Translations under genes and position numbers: made by a program
The notes under the pieces: model-generated
The model's input: the letters and a program-made list of their open reading frames with translations, nothing else
What the model was told of the DNA's origin: nothing
Database searches by the model: none
Part shown: one piece after another, positions 49,595 to 60,080 of the stretch
Position numbering within the stretch: the first letter of the stretch is position 1
Layout: each line of letters starts with the position of its first letter
Origin: Toxotes chatareus
Lineage: Eukaryota; Chordata; Actinopteri; Toxotidae
DNA length: 64,000 nt
Assembly (NCBI GenBank): GCA_016801885.1
Contig: CM028896.1
Span: forward strand, 15,532,501-15,596,500
Reading direction: 5' to 3'

Positions 49595-52388
49595 AAACCA
49601 ACAAACTTTATTACATACTGCATGTCCTTTTTAGCATAATACATCAATTATCAACATCAGAATATATATATGGCTCTGATTTCAAGGTACATAAATCACT
49701 CAACAAAATACCCTGCTCAGACAAAGGACTAATACAAAGTGCACAAATAAAGTTGATTCAAGTCAACTGCATCACATTACAGAACTGCTGTTGTGTTTTT
49801 AAAAAAAAAAAAAAAAAAAGAAGAATTAAAGCTTACATTCAGAAACCTCAGGAGGGTCTGTAATTTGAGGACAGTGTCATGGGACAGTATTAATTCTCTC
49901 CTCCGGTGCTTCCCAAAGCAGTGACCCATGCATCATGTTAAAGTGGCACACATGCACGCCCACACTCGCCCCCACACATTTACACACAAACTTAAATATA
50001 AATGCTGTATATTTGGCACCATATTTTAGCATAGAACAGAAAATACAACTTGCAGTACAACACTGTTAGTATACGGAGGTAATACTTGATTTTGGCACAT
50101 TACAAGAACACTCAAGGTTTAAAAAGTTCATGTAATCCTACCTATTACATGCTCAGTCTTCACTGAAAGGTTTTTAAGTTAAGGATAGAAACCCACTCAC
50201 TGTTTGTAGCAAGAATTCCTCAACGTTAAAATGGTCTCTCCTAAAAATCATCACCTCGGTTTAGCCAGTTAGCTCCACGAAGAGCCACTGACTAGAGATT
50301 CCCATGTTTGTGGTATCGAGTAGCGTATGCTTAATGACAAGGAAAGCACCATTTTTCCTTGGAAAGTTCAAAATGGTTGCGGTTCTTCAGCGCCATAATG
50401 AGTCATGTAAACAAATGTCAACAAATAAGTTGAGTATGACCTCTGTAAACCCTTAAAGCCAAGATGTCACCAAAACCTAACTAAGACATAATCATATATT
50501 GCACTCTAGAAGGAATCCTAAGTCCTTACTGCACAAAGGGGTTGTCCTGGCCTGTCCAAACCATCTTGACAAACAAAAAGTCGGTATATAGATATAGAAT
50601 TAATAAGGTATTCAGTAATACTATGTCTATTATAACATCTTGTGTATATTAACATTGATATATAGATTATTTCAACATTATGATATGAAAGATACATATT
50701 TATAAATTGCTATGAATATAGGCGGATGCTTCCGTTGAACAGACGCAGCGCCAGATATAACATAATAACTATTCTATGATTACGTATTTTCATCCAAACA
50801 AATACAAATAAATGCTTTCACACGTGGCTCACAGAGTGAAACCGGTGTGAAACTCCATAGTGAATATGAATTGAAGCCTCCCATGCACAGAGAGGTTTCA
50901 ATACAGGTCGAGACTGGTTTTCAAACAGGCCAGCGTGAACCTTAAAACCTCAGCATGCATGCTAAGTAAGTAGAACAGCGATCTCTGGTGGACACGTAGA
51001 AAAATCACAGGAACATCTCGATATACTGTAGATTTTGTGATCGATTTGTGGTGCCTTACTGGAAACAAGTGAGAGCACAATAAAACACTAAAGTTTAAAT
51101 AAAGTCAACAATGGCCCGTCACCTAACAGCCAACAACGTATCACGGTTTCTTGTTTTCAGCCTCTCACCCTTCACACACATTTACCTCATGTATATTTGC
51201 ACCAACATATAGATTAGATTCACATCAGTATTCTATCTTAGAGCAGCAGAAACACATATGCACTGTATACTGTATGGACAGAAAACAAGGAACGAACAAT
51301 TCCTTCATGTCGTGGAATCTGTGTTAACCTCAATCTGTGGTGGGGCACAGTACTATGTGTTGAGATGTGAGCTAGTGAGCATATCCTGGGTAAAAAAACT
51401 CCAGCTATGTATGTTTGTCAGAGACAAAAACGTGTTTAAGTTTTCTGCCTCAGGCTTGACTGGCAAGCTGCCCTGACTCCTTGGTAACTTCACTGTATCT
51501 TCCACAGATGTACCAAACCACCAATCAGAACCACCAACCCCTAACAGGAACAAATACGCAACACTCACTTTTACATGTAAATAGCCTGGTTCCAAAGACA
51601 TGCAGGCAATGTCCACCATCACGGATGGCTAATTCACTAACAACTTCAACCACAAACGAGGAACCTTCATAAAGCTCAATCGAATTAAGGAGCAATTTTA
51701 TACGGCAGCAGCATGCACTTTGCGCTAAAAATAAGGCAAAAATAAACGCCTGTAATCTTATTCATAACATAACTCCACGTTTGTCTATGCAAATTCACTC
51801 GACACTGGAACTGAGAAGCTCACGATATCCACAATCTGCAGGAAAAAAGCAAAAACTGCATCAAGCCACGCTCTAACTCTACTGTAAGTCTACTGCCAGC
51901 TTTCTACGGCGACATCAGAATGATCACGTAAACTGTCTGAAATCTACACTCCTGTTCTAACGCGGTCTGCATGTTCTGCAACACCCCGACGTCTTCAAAA
52001 GCAGGAGATTAAAAAAAAGATGCTATTCGCTCTTTTCACTCCATCATCGCTTTTCATTTCGACACATCTGCCTCTGCTCAACGCTGCACTGGCCACGCTG
52101 CACCGACGCTTACATCTCTGTCCTCTAACTGAAAACTTGAGAGTGGTGCTGTGATGTCAAAAAAAAAAAACACAACAAAAAACCGCCAGGTATGACAATG
52201 CCAGCGCCGCCTGGACTGAGCAAACTGCAGCCACATGCAGCCTTCAGCTGCAAGCATGTTTTTCCTCCCTAAAGCTGCAGGGGACAGTAAGATGCCTGAG
52301 CCCTAAAAGGACCACGACTGAGCCAAGTTGAAGCCGTAATGGTCAAAGAGCTGCCTGGTTGCCAAACTGTACCACGCTGTGAGGCCGC
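49595..52388 (-). other. traf2: probable long traf2 3' UTR
   Basis: The stretch follows the traf2 stop codon at 52389-52391 and ends near a minus-strand AATAAA (plus-strand TTTATT at about 49609). No coding frame or splice pattern is seen. It contains an A run at 49800-49819. The length (about 2.8 kb) is inferred only from this signal; an earlier end is possible. Confidence 0.4.
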
Positions 52389-52607
52389 CTAGAGGCCGGT
52401 GAGGTCCACGATTGCCTTGATGAAGATGGTGTCGTCGCGGATGTAGGAGTTCTTGCCGTCAAGCTTGGAGAGCGGGCAGAAGAGCGGGCAGCCGCTGGCG
52501 ATGTTCATCTCGCTCACAGGTCTCTGGAAGGAGGAGGAAGTTACATCAGGTCGAAAGGCGTCGATGATGTGCTCCCTGTTGCTCTGGTCCAGCAGCATCA
52601 GAGTCAC
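52389..52607 (-). CDS. traf2: traf2 exon 10: TRAF-C end and stop
   Basis: A 219-nt exon VTLMLLDQSNREHIIDAF... ending FIKAIVDLTGL with a TAG stop. The DAFRPDVTSSSFQRP block is nearly invariant in TRAF2. Confidence 0.96.
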   Translation of the reverse strand: MTLMLLDQSNREHIIDAFRPDVTSSSFQRPVSEMNIASGCPLFCPLSKLDGKNSYIRDDTIFIKAIVDLTGL

Positions 52608-55600
52608 CTGGGCATAGGAAAAGAGGCGAGAGATTATATTTACATGCTTCAGACAGCGTTACACACTGCTGAACACTTGGGGGCATATTTACTAAGGCTG
52701 CGCTCAGACCAGCTTTGGCTCTGAGTGAAATAAATGAATGGTCTGTAATTTGACTCTTTGATACCTAAAAATGGCCACACATCCTTAGTAAATACCCCTC
52801 ATTGTCTTTATATCATTACCTTCTGGTTGAAGGGCCATTTGAGCAGGGCGTCACTCAGTCCCCTCATCACCACAAAGAACAAGGACAAGTGGCTGCCACG
52901 CCCCGTCCCATCTCCGTTCAGGTAGATCCGCAGACACATCTTATAGCCATACTTACTGGTGTAGAAGGCTGAGAGGGAAAGGAAAGCGAAATTCAGTTTC
53001 AGTACACATCCAAACAGGTTGACCTGCAACTCAAGTCAGGCTGGGTCCAAGAATACTCAGTCTAATCCCAAAATTTGGACGTCTCAGGTATAATGATGAC
53101 CCCGTGTTACCTGGTGAGAACATGGCAGGGGCTCGACCTGCGATGGCGTCCTGTCTCTTTTTGGCAAAATCAGAAATCCTCCAGATAAAGACGCCGTCGA
53201 AGGTGGTGGCAGACATTTCCCTCAGCCTGCCCTCCATCTCAGCGACGGTCAGGTCCTTCAGCCCCACTGTCCTCTCCAGCTGTCGCACCTGGAAAACAAA
53301 CACACACTCTGCTTTAACAACATCACAAGTTTGATACTGAAGAAAACTTAAAATCGCTGCAATCAGGCACAGTCATGATTACATCTCATTCCAGTCCTAC
53401 CTTGTTACTCAGAGCCTCGATCTTGTCCTGGTCCAGTTTATGCTGGCGGTTGCTGGCCTCCATGGTGGTGGCAAACCTCTCCACCTCTCTGTTCAGGACG
53501 CACACCACATTTTCAAACGTGCCGGATTTGACTTCGAGTTCCGTGCACCTGCGGCCCAGCTCGGCCACCTTGGTCTTCTCGCTGTGGAGCTGGAGCTCCA
53601 GCGCTGCTCCCACCGAGCTTGGCAAAGGTGTGAAGGAGGTAGACACGGAGAGAGTGGGAGCCAGAGTGGGAGGCGGAGGGAGAGGAGCTGAAGCGGGTGG
53701 ACCGGGGGGACCGGAGCTGGAGGATGAGGAGGAGGCGGCGGCTCCCTGCACGGGAGGCCCAGAGGAGGTGGTGCTGAGCTGGGAGACTCTGGCCTCCAGC
53801 TCCCTGAGGGACTGTTGGAGTTCCACCAGTTTGTGTCCAGCTAGTTCCAGTCCCTGGGGCTGCAGGCCCTCCATGCTCACTTTCATGCCCATAATGTAGT
53901 GCAGCAACAGATTGAGGTGCTCGTAGGCATAGGCGCGCTCATGTTCGTGAATCTTTTCCTTCTCCACCTTCAGAAACAGAGATGACAAACTGAGGTCCAA
54001 AACTGGATTTTTGTGCAGAGTTGTCACCAGCTAATCATTTTCATTTTTATCCCTAATATCTGAACAAGTGTGTGAATATTTAAAAGTAATCGCTGATAAG
54101 ACGACCAGGCTACTCACAGACATATCACATCCCACGACATGAAATCGACACGGGGTTCTGAATTTGCTGCAGAACTTAATATGGTCCACATACTACAAAA
54201 AAACAAACAAAAAAAAACACTTAGCCTCATGGGACCGTGACCTTTTTTGCCACCAAATATTTCCATCTTGTCTGCATGTTGTTTACTGATTCACCTTTTC
54301 TCTGGGTATTTTCTTCTTGGCACAGCCTTCGCAGATCATCGGGTACTTGGGACAGATCTCATCATGTGCCTGAAAAAAGCAGCGAGAGCGTTTCTGTTAA
54401 TGACACACAAAGAGCCGCTGCGATGTGACGCACAGGCCCTGACACGCCGAGCAGCTGAAGTCCAAATAAATAATTTCTAACCTTGATATTTTTGAAGTGG
54501 AATGGCTCCTTGCAGTACTTGCAGTTGAGCGTTCTCTCCGGGCACTCTCGCTCATTATGGCGCTCCTGCTCATTGAAGCGGATTCGTTCTTTACAGGAGG
54601 GGCACGGGATGATCATGAACTCACACTTCCCCTCGTGGTTCACCTGCAGAGAGTAGAGTTTTAGTTGAGCTGCTGTGGCAGTTTTTACAGTGCAGCGACC
54701 TCTGCCTTAACCGTGCATAGACACGCACAGCAAGGTGAAGCTGAGCTCTAAAAACGTCTAATCTAAAAACAGTAAAAGCAAAGCTTCACCTTCCTATCAC
54801 ACAAAACCTTCTAAGCAAATAAAGTCATGAAAGTCGGTCAAAGGTCACCTCACCTCGTACTCTTTAATACTGCCTTTCCAAGTGCAACTTTCATTGATAC
54901 AAACAGCTGATAGGTTTTCGACTTCCCTTCGAACTGCGTTGTCAGGAAAAGCCTGAAAAAACAAGACAAAGCAAAGAGGATCTGCTGTCACACTGTGTCT
55001 GTGCAGTGTTTGCCCAGCCTCACTGTTCCATTACATTCATTATTTATGTTGAGCAAACTTGTGTATTGACCATGTATTTGTTCAGTGTCAGGATGTACAA
55101 TTGGTGCAACACGAACAGCAAAAGAGGGCTTTTATTTTCTAGCTCAGTTCCTGTGGCCTCTTAGTACCTGGAGCGATTTGATCAATAAGGGCTAAAAGAG
55201 AAGCAGCATAACAGCAGCACAACATACTGTGGCGAGGTGAGGTTGGCTAAAGTATCTCTGTCTGTAAGTCTGTAGGTACAATCACTGAAGTACTGTGCTG
55301 TAGTGCAGCTTTAAGGTACTTTTATTTACTTGAGTTTTTCCATTTTTCACTCTACTGCATTTATCTGACATAATTACAATTTTCTTTTCAGGTAAAGATT
55401 TTATATGTAAACAAAAAAGAAAATATGTACAAATAAAATACACAGAATTTAAAAAGCAAATATTAGAAATTTCTTTCCTGTTCCATGAATCACCTCATGA
55501 CCCCTCAGATTTATCTTGTGACCCTTTGAAGGGTCCTGACCCCTAGGTTGAAAACCACTGTGCTGATCTTCACAACTGTCTATAAAATAGATAAAGCCAG

Positions 55601-56845
55601 CTCAGGATCTCAGTGTTTCTCCTACCACTGTCTGTGGCTATGTATTATTAAAAGCTACAGTATGACCACGATTAAATGTGTGTTAAGGTTTTTTTTGCAT
55701 CACTCATACACCTGATGTTGATTTTCAGTTCTTACACTGGAAAAAGGTTCCGTCACCAGTGGGACTGAGGTGACAAAGTGTCAAACATCTGAAATTATTA
55801 TGTATAGAAAGAGCTGAGCTTCTCATAGATGAGCTGTGTCTGTTTCACTGTGCAGAGACATCAGAATGAAGCTGATGAACAAGAAAAAAAATCAGAGCTA
55901 CCTCCAAAGTCCAACAGTCATGTCAAATGCTGTGGGACAAAACATCTGTATTTAGCCCTTAAAGACATATGGAAGTACTCAGCACAGGTTTTGTCCCTGC
56001 ATGTGTTTCTTCACTAGCGTCTGTGGTTCCTACAGGAAATTCGCTGCAGCTTCTTTAGGATCAGATGATATTTTTATCACCTGAGAGAATCAGAGTCCTA
56101 ACATGGTACAATTTATATGAATTTATATAAACGAAGAAATTCACTTTAATTCACCAAAATTTCTAATTAAAGAAAAACCATTGTCTTCACCGGATAAATA
56201 TACTTTCATACTCACACATCCTTGTTTCAAAATCGATGTAGGCTCCTCAAAAATATCCTCTTTAATGCAAGCATTGCATTTCTGGGGTCCGTTACTGCAA
56301 TGAAACAACAATATTTGCAAATATACTGCACAGCAATATAACACACAAAGCATTTTTCCTGCATAATGAGCACTTTCACTTATGCTAAATACCTCTGTAC
56401 TTTTACTTCAGTAAATTTCTGAAGGCATAACTTTAACTTGTAACAGAGTACTTCTACCCTGTGTATTTCTACTTTCACCACAGTCAAAGATCTGAGTACG
56501 TCTTCAACCACTGCACAGACCCTCAAAATCCACATGGGGAGTAGAATCTTAGAAATATATTGAGGACAAAATATTTGAGAGAACGATCATAAAACAAATT
56601 CTGAGCCTGAACCAGCCCCGTTCAGTCAACATCTTGCTTTGTGTTCAAGCTCCTCACCTCACTGTCCTGTTGAAGCAGTAGGAACAGAAGCGATGTCCAC
56701 ACTGGGCTTGAAATGGTCGTCTGAGTATATTGTGGCAGCAGTTGCACAGGTGCTTGTCCTCCAGCTTATTTCCCAGGATCTTCTTGGGGAAGCCGGGTTT
56801 ATTGCTCTCCATGGACGAGGGAGGGGACGGTTCCTGTGTGGCCAT
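52389..56845 (-). CDS. traf2: TNF receptor-associated factor 2, full coding span (10 exons)
   Basis: TRAF2 is a cytosolic adaptor and RING-type ubiquitin ligase that couples TNF-receptor family members to NF-kB and JNK signalling. The exons encode an N-terminal RING (Cys34, Cys37, Cys49, His51, Cys54, Cys57, Cys69, Cys72), TRAF-type zinc fingers (about residues 115-230), a coiled coil (about 227-440) and a C-terminal TRAF-C/MATH domain ending AIVDLTGL. The predicted length is 596 residues against about 501 in human; nearly all the excess lies in exon 7. The RING, the CVLNREVER segment and the MATH domain match TRAF2 better than TRAF1, which lacks a RING, or TRAF3/5. Teleosts can have two traf2 copies; I cannot say which this is. 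Confidence 0.95.
52820..52968 (-). CDS. traf2: traf2 exon 9: TRAF-C domain
   Basis: A 149-nt exon AFYTSKYGYKMCLRIYLN... through DALLKWPFNQK. YGYKMCLRIYLNGDGTGRG is a TRAF-C signature. Leaves at phase 0. Confidence 0.96.
53111..53288 (-). CDS. traf2: traf2 exon 8: end of coiled coil, start of TRAF-C
   Basis: A 178-nt exon VRQLERTVGLKDLTVAEM... with FDGVFIWRISDFAKKRQD, the start of the MATH fold. Leaves at phase 1. Confidence 0.95.
53401..53967 (-). CDS. traf2: traf2 exon 7: coiled coil with Pro/Ser-rich insertion
   Basis: A 567-nt exon (189 codons) that begins VEKEKIHEHERAYAYEHLNL and ends RQHKLDQDKIEALSNK, both conserved TRAF2 coiled-coil ends. Between them lie about 54 residues of Ser, Pro and Ala (about 53614-53775), including a run of seven Ser and LPPPPT, flanked by additional heptad-like sequence. 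The human exon equivalent is about 95 codons. Base composition is much more GC-rich than neighbouring exons. Confidence 0.92.
54118..54192 (-). CDS. traf2: traf2 exon 6: last zinc finger
   Basis: A 75-nt exon YVDHIKFCSKFRTPCRFH... ending VVGCDMS. Phase 0 on both sides. It was recovered from the splice pattern; its frame is too short to stand out alone. Confidence 0.9.
54295..54369 (-). CDS. traf2: traf2 exon 5: zinc finger
   Basis: A 75-nt exon AHDEICPKYPMICEGCAK... ending IPREK. Phase 0 on both sides. Confidence 0.92.
54482..54643 (-). CDS. traf2: traf2 exon 4: zinc fingers
   Basis: A 162-nt exon VNHEGKCEFMIIPCPSC... with RHNERECPERTLNCKYC, cysteine/histidine spacing of TRAF zinc fingers. 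Phase 0 on both sides. Confidence 0.95.
54854..54952 (-). CDS. traf2: traf2 exon 3: start of zinc-finger region
   Basis: A 99-nt exon AFPDNAVRREVENLSAVC... with CTWKGSIKEYE, the first TRAF-type zinc finger. Phase 0 on both sides. Confidence 0.93.
55285..55410 (+). repeat. dispersed repeat (family D), copy 3, in traf2 intron 2
   Basis: AAGGTACTTTTATTTACTTGAG, CTCTACTGCATTTATCTGAC and AGGTAAAGATTTTATATG follow the family D left half. Approximate limits. Confidence 0.5.
56216..56294 (-). CDS. traf2: traf2 exon 2: RING second part
   Basis: A 79-nt exon SNGPQKCNACIKEDIFEEP... through ILKQGC, completing the RING. Leaves at phase 0. Confidence 0.93.
56385..56515 (+). repeat. dispersed repeat (family D), copy 4, in traf2 intron 1
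   Basis: CTCTGTACTTTTACTTCAG, TAACTTGTAACAGAGTACTTC and GATCTGAGTACGTCTTCAACC with ACCACTG at the end match the right terminus of family D. Together with copy 3 it flanks exon 2. Confidence 0.55.
56658..56845 (-). CDS. traf2: traf2 exon 1 (coding): start and RING first part
   Basis: The start codon at 56845 is followed by NKPGFPKKILGNKLEDKHLC and RRPFQAQCGHRFCSYC, the TRAF2 RING. The donor at 56656-56657 splits a serine codon (phase 2). Confidence 0.95.
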
Positions 56846-56949
56846 GGTGTCTGTTCACACGTCACACCTGGGAAACAAAACAACGGGTCAAGACTTGGAG
56901 ACAGGTGAAAGAAATGAATTCATTCTGGGTGATAAATTAGCTTTAGCGA

Positions 56950-57275
56950 ATATTATAAAACAGAAAGAACCAGTTACTAGTAAAAGAGCAAAATTATTAG
57001 CATCAAAATATACTTTAAACAACAAAAGTAAAAGTAATCATCATGAATAATAACCCAGTTCAGAATAATGTGTGTTATATAATTGGATTATAGCTGCTGA
57101 CGCATTAATGTACAAGTAAAGGTTGAGCTATACGCTGCTGTGTAGCTTTACTGTAATAATACATCATAATGAATGTGTTCACTATATTTTGTATTAATAA
57201 TATGAATCTGTAAAGTAACTAGAGATTAAAGGTGTCCAATAAATGTGGTGAAGTAGGAGAATAAAGTAAAACAAA
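56950..57275 (-). repeat. dispersed repeat (family D), copy 5, in the traf2 5' intron
   Basis: TATAATTGGATTATAGCTGC, GCATTAATGTACAAG, AATCTGTAAAGTAACTAG and GTCCAATAAATGTGGTGAAG match family D in reverse. Limits approximate. Confidence 0.55.
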
Positions 57276-57679
57276 CAACTAAAATATAAACTCAAATGTC
57301 TTAACACTGATTTTGAGAGACAAGATGGAGAATGGAGGGTCTGACAGGGCAGAGATTCTATCTCAGTGGTAAAAATTTAGAACTAATTTGTCATTAATCA
57401 AAGTATTCGGACGGAAACAGAGCAGAGTAAACCTGGGACCTCTGTTTCCATTCAAACCACACATGTTCAGCTCATTATATAGTTCATTCATGCTGCATAT
57501 TGAACAGTGCTCTATCTACACGCGTATTTGTTTATGTTTCTTTTCCTTGTCAGGCTGTAAATCAGCTGAACGTATGTCTGCACCACAGTTTAGTTTACAC
57601 GTGTTTTTAAGATGTCAACATTTGTCCTGCGTGTCATGAAACACGTAGCAGCTTTTCCATCCTAAATCAATCTGTGGGT

Positions 57680-57890
57680 TACTGTTTTGATAAACAATTA
57701 GTCATTGGCTCTATAAAACGTCATAAACTAAACAGATGTCTGTCACATTTTTCCAAACCCAAGATAACGGTGTCAAATTCCTTGCTCGTATCCGATCAAT
57801 AGTCCAAAAGGTGGAGATATTCAGTTTTCCATCAGAGAAGACACATGAACACAGGATTCCAGAAGCTGGAGCTAGTGAAGGCTGAAGTGA
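57680..57890 (+). repeat. dispersed repeat (family A), copy 5, in the traf2 5' intron
   Basis: AACAATTAGTCATTGGCTC, TATAAAACGTCATAAAC, CCAAACCCAAGATAACGGTG, AGATATTCAGTTTTCCATC and CCAGAAGCTGGAG keep the family A order. Confidence 0.6.
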
Positions 57891-58137
57891 GGGAATATAA
57901 CATCTGGGGTCCCTGAGCAGCAGCTTGGTTCTCATCCAGCCCTGCCTCTGACAGCACTGTGCCTGTCAGCCATCAAACACGACTGTATCATGACTGTAAA
58001 ACCTGCTCCTCCTATGATCAGCACCGGCCCTGGTTCCTCTCTGTGGCAGAGCATCACAGGCCAGCTGAGAGGCCCACACCCTTTGTTTACATTTCCACTC
58101 CGCCTTCACGGCTCCTTGTAGTTGACTTGGCACAAGC

Positions 58138-58192
58138 TGATGATGATGATGATGATGATGGTGGTAATGGTGGTGGTGGTGATGATGATGAT
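58138..58192. repeat. (GAT)n/(GGT)n microsatellite
   Basis: Seven GAT-type units, a GGT-rich centre and four more GAT units. It lies about 250 nt downstream of the candidate traf2 non-coding exon 1, inside the 5' intron. Confidence 0.9.
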
Positions 58193-58446
58193 CACGGCTG
58201 CCTCTCTTTCTGGTCAAACAATACACGCTCAGCTAAGCCTACCCAGTAACGATGCTGACAAATCGCACATCCATTGTCTCTCCCCTGCTTCCTTTTCCTT
58301 CCTTGTTGCTAAGCTATCAGCATCCTTCAGTCCGGAGTGGTACCCAGCGCGCCGCCACGCCCCTTTCAAATCCGGAGCTCGCGGAGACCATTTAGTGGCA
58401 AAGCCTTTCGCGAACGCTGCTGCCATCGCCGAGAGTTTGCACTTAC

Positions 58447-58640
58447 CTGCAGCTCTTCAGTCTAAACTGTCATCGCGCGCCAGAGCCCGTGGAATCGCTC
58501 CGCGCGGTGGCAGGTTGACGCTCGTGCGCTGTGCCGATGTAAGGTGTGGTGCTGCAGCCGACGCGAGGTGTTTTCTTCGGCGTTAGCCACATAATATAGA
58601 TGTGGGCCCCCAAACGCGACGGCTGTTATTGTCCAATTTC
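58447..58640 (-). other. traf2: candidate non-coding exon 1 of traf2
   Basis: The minus-strand donor CTGCAG|GTAAGT (58445-58446) is a near-perfect consensus. An acceptor (TTTCCCAG|GTGTGAC, exon start 56867) lies 22 nt before the traf2 start codon, so a spliced 5' UTR is likely. The upstream limit is a guess from the CpG-rich promoter signals. Confidence 0.45.
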
Positions 58641-58760
58641 GCCATTGCACTTTTCAGACTGGGTGTTACGTCATGCGGTGGGCTGAGCGCGGGTTGATGG
58701 GCAGACGAGGTGCGGAGGCGTGAAAGCCATTGGTTCAAAATCCAGGAGTGGGCGGGAGCT
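58640..58760 (-). promoter_or_regulatory. traf2: traf2 CpG-rich promoter signals
   Basis: On the minus strand, from far to near: a GC box (plus-strand GGGCGGG at 58750-58756), a CCAAT box (58728-58733) and a CRE-like TGACGTA (58667-58673), then another CCAAT (inverted, about 58633). CpG density is high from about 58330 to 58720. It lies about 0.35 kb from the probable gramd2b 3' end. Confidence 0.5.
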
Positions 58761-59093
58761 TTGCTGTGAGAGCACAATAAACTCCCAGATGTCATGTTTT
58801 TATTTATTATTTATTTATTTAAATGTACATTGCATACATTGTTATTTTTTGTGTGTTTGTTTCTGTCTTTACATCTTCTGCCACGCGTACTGTTTTGTAT
58901 CGTACTGTATGAAACGTGCTAAAATTTTTTGTGTATAACACTATATTTAAATATATTATAATGTAATTTGTATTTATTATATTAGGTTATGTCACAAAGT
59001 TGTTCATATTCACTTGTCTAAGTTTATATCACCTGACCTGTCAGAGCTGCTCCCAATAAATGAAAATACTCTCGAAACAGCGTATGAGAGCCA

Positions 59094-60041
59094 TTTATTT
59101 CAGGTCTGCTCTGTAGTTAAACTGTGTAATCACAGTTTACAACACAAGCTTCTGAAATGATCGATGGCAACAGAATCAAAGCTGCAGTGCAAAATTCTCT
59201 GATGCTGGTTAATGTAAAAACAGGACAAAATCTTAAACCGTGATCATTTGAGAAGCTTGTAGGTTCTGTAAGCGAATAAAACCTGTGATTTATACGATTA
59301 CAGATTGAGCCATCAACAAGACAAGTTAATGGTTTTAGTAAAAACTCAATATATACAACAAAAACCAATCAAACTCAGTTGATTTCCTCTCATTTGCAAA
59401 TGATTTCAACATGTTTTCGCTAAAAAAACCAACTCTACTCATGTAAGCCCGAGCAGCCTGACTACATCCACAAATGCACAGTGAATTTTAGCCTTTAGAT
59501 CCCACACACTAAAAAAAAACATGGCTGTAAATGTAATGAAAAGCTCTCACACAAACATCCCTTGCTCAGTTGACTTATATACATGACATAAAATATAATT
59601 TATTGGCAATTTAATTCTATTAAAAGAACAGCACAAGTTGACCTTTCTCTGAAATGTTTGGAAAACATTGAAATAAGACCTTTGGACCTGATGCCTCAGT
59701 AAAAATCCCACTATTGTGAAATGCAAAATAAAAGCTCTCAGATAAATACGACACACATATGCTTTAAAAAAAAAACTGCATCACTAACACTAACAGTGGC
59801 ACACTAACACGCTGCTTCAGTTTACCCTGTGGCACAAATGTCTGTTTGAAAAGAGTGATAAAACAGTCCTGAGTGGAAAGGGGAAAGAAGCTCTTATTGC
59901 ACAATTTAAGTTAAAGTTCCCACCAGTTTAAGAAAACTCTCTGCATGAGCTGTCCAATATTTGGCAACAGATCTGTGAGCAAAGTTCAACCAACGTGTCT
60001 AATAAAAGATAAGACTTCTGTCAACAGACAACAGATTTCCT
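59094..60041 (-). other. gramd2b: gramd2b 3' UTR (probable)
   Basis: The stretch follows the gramd2b stop at 60042-60044. A minus-strand AATAAA (plus-strand TTTATT, 59094-59099) is a candidate polyadenylation signal; another lies near 59598. No coding content is seen. Confidence 0.5.
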
Positions 60042-60080
60042 TTAAGTCTCTTCAAGTAGCTTCCGGAGGTTCCTTTGAAT
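60042..60080 (-). CDS. gramd2b: gramd2b last coding exon (12 codons and stop)
   Basis: After a CTTCCTAG acceptor the frame reads IQRNLRKLLEET and a TAA stop at 60042-60044. It continues the C-terminal helix as in mammalian GRAMD2B (KLEKIQ..LQKLLE pattern). Confidence 0.85.
   Translation of the reverse strand: MQRNLRKLLEET

Noticed and set aside
53375..53899. A 174-codon plus-strand open frame over traf2 exon 7
   Set aside because: Antisense shadow of a GC-rich coding exon with a low-complexity segment.
58122..58586. A 154-codon plus-strand open frame near the traf2 promoter
   Set aside because: It begins in the GAT microsatellite (poly-Met/Val) and runs through CpG-rich promoter sequence; no coding homology.
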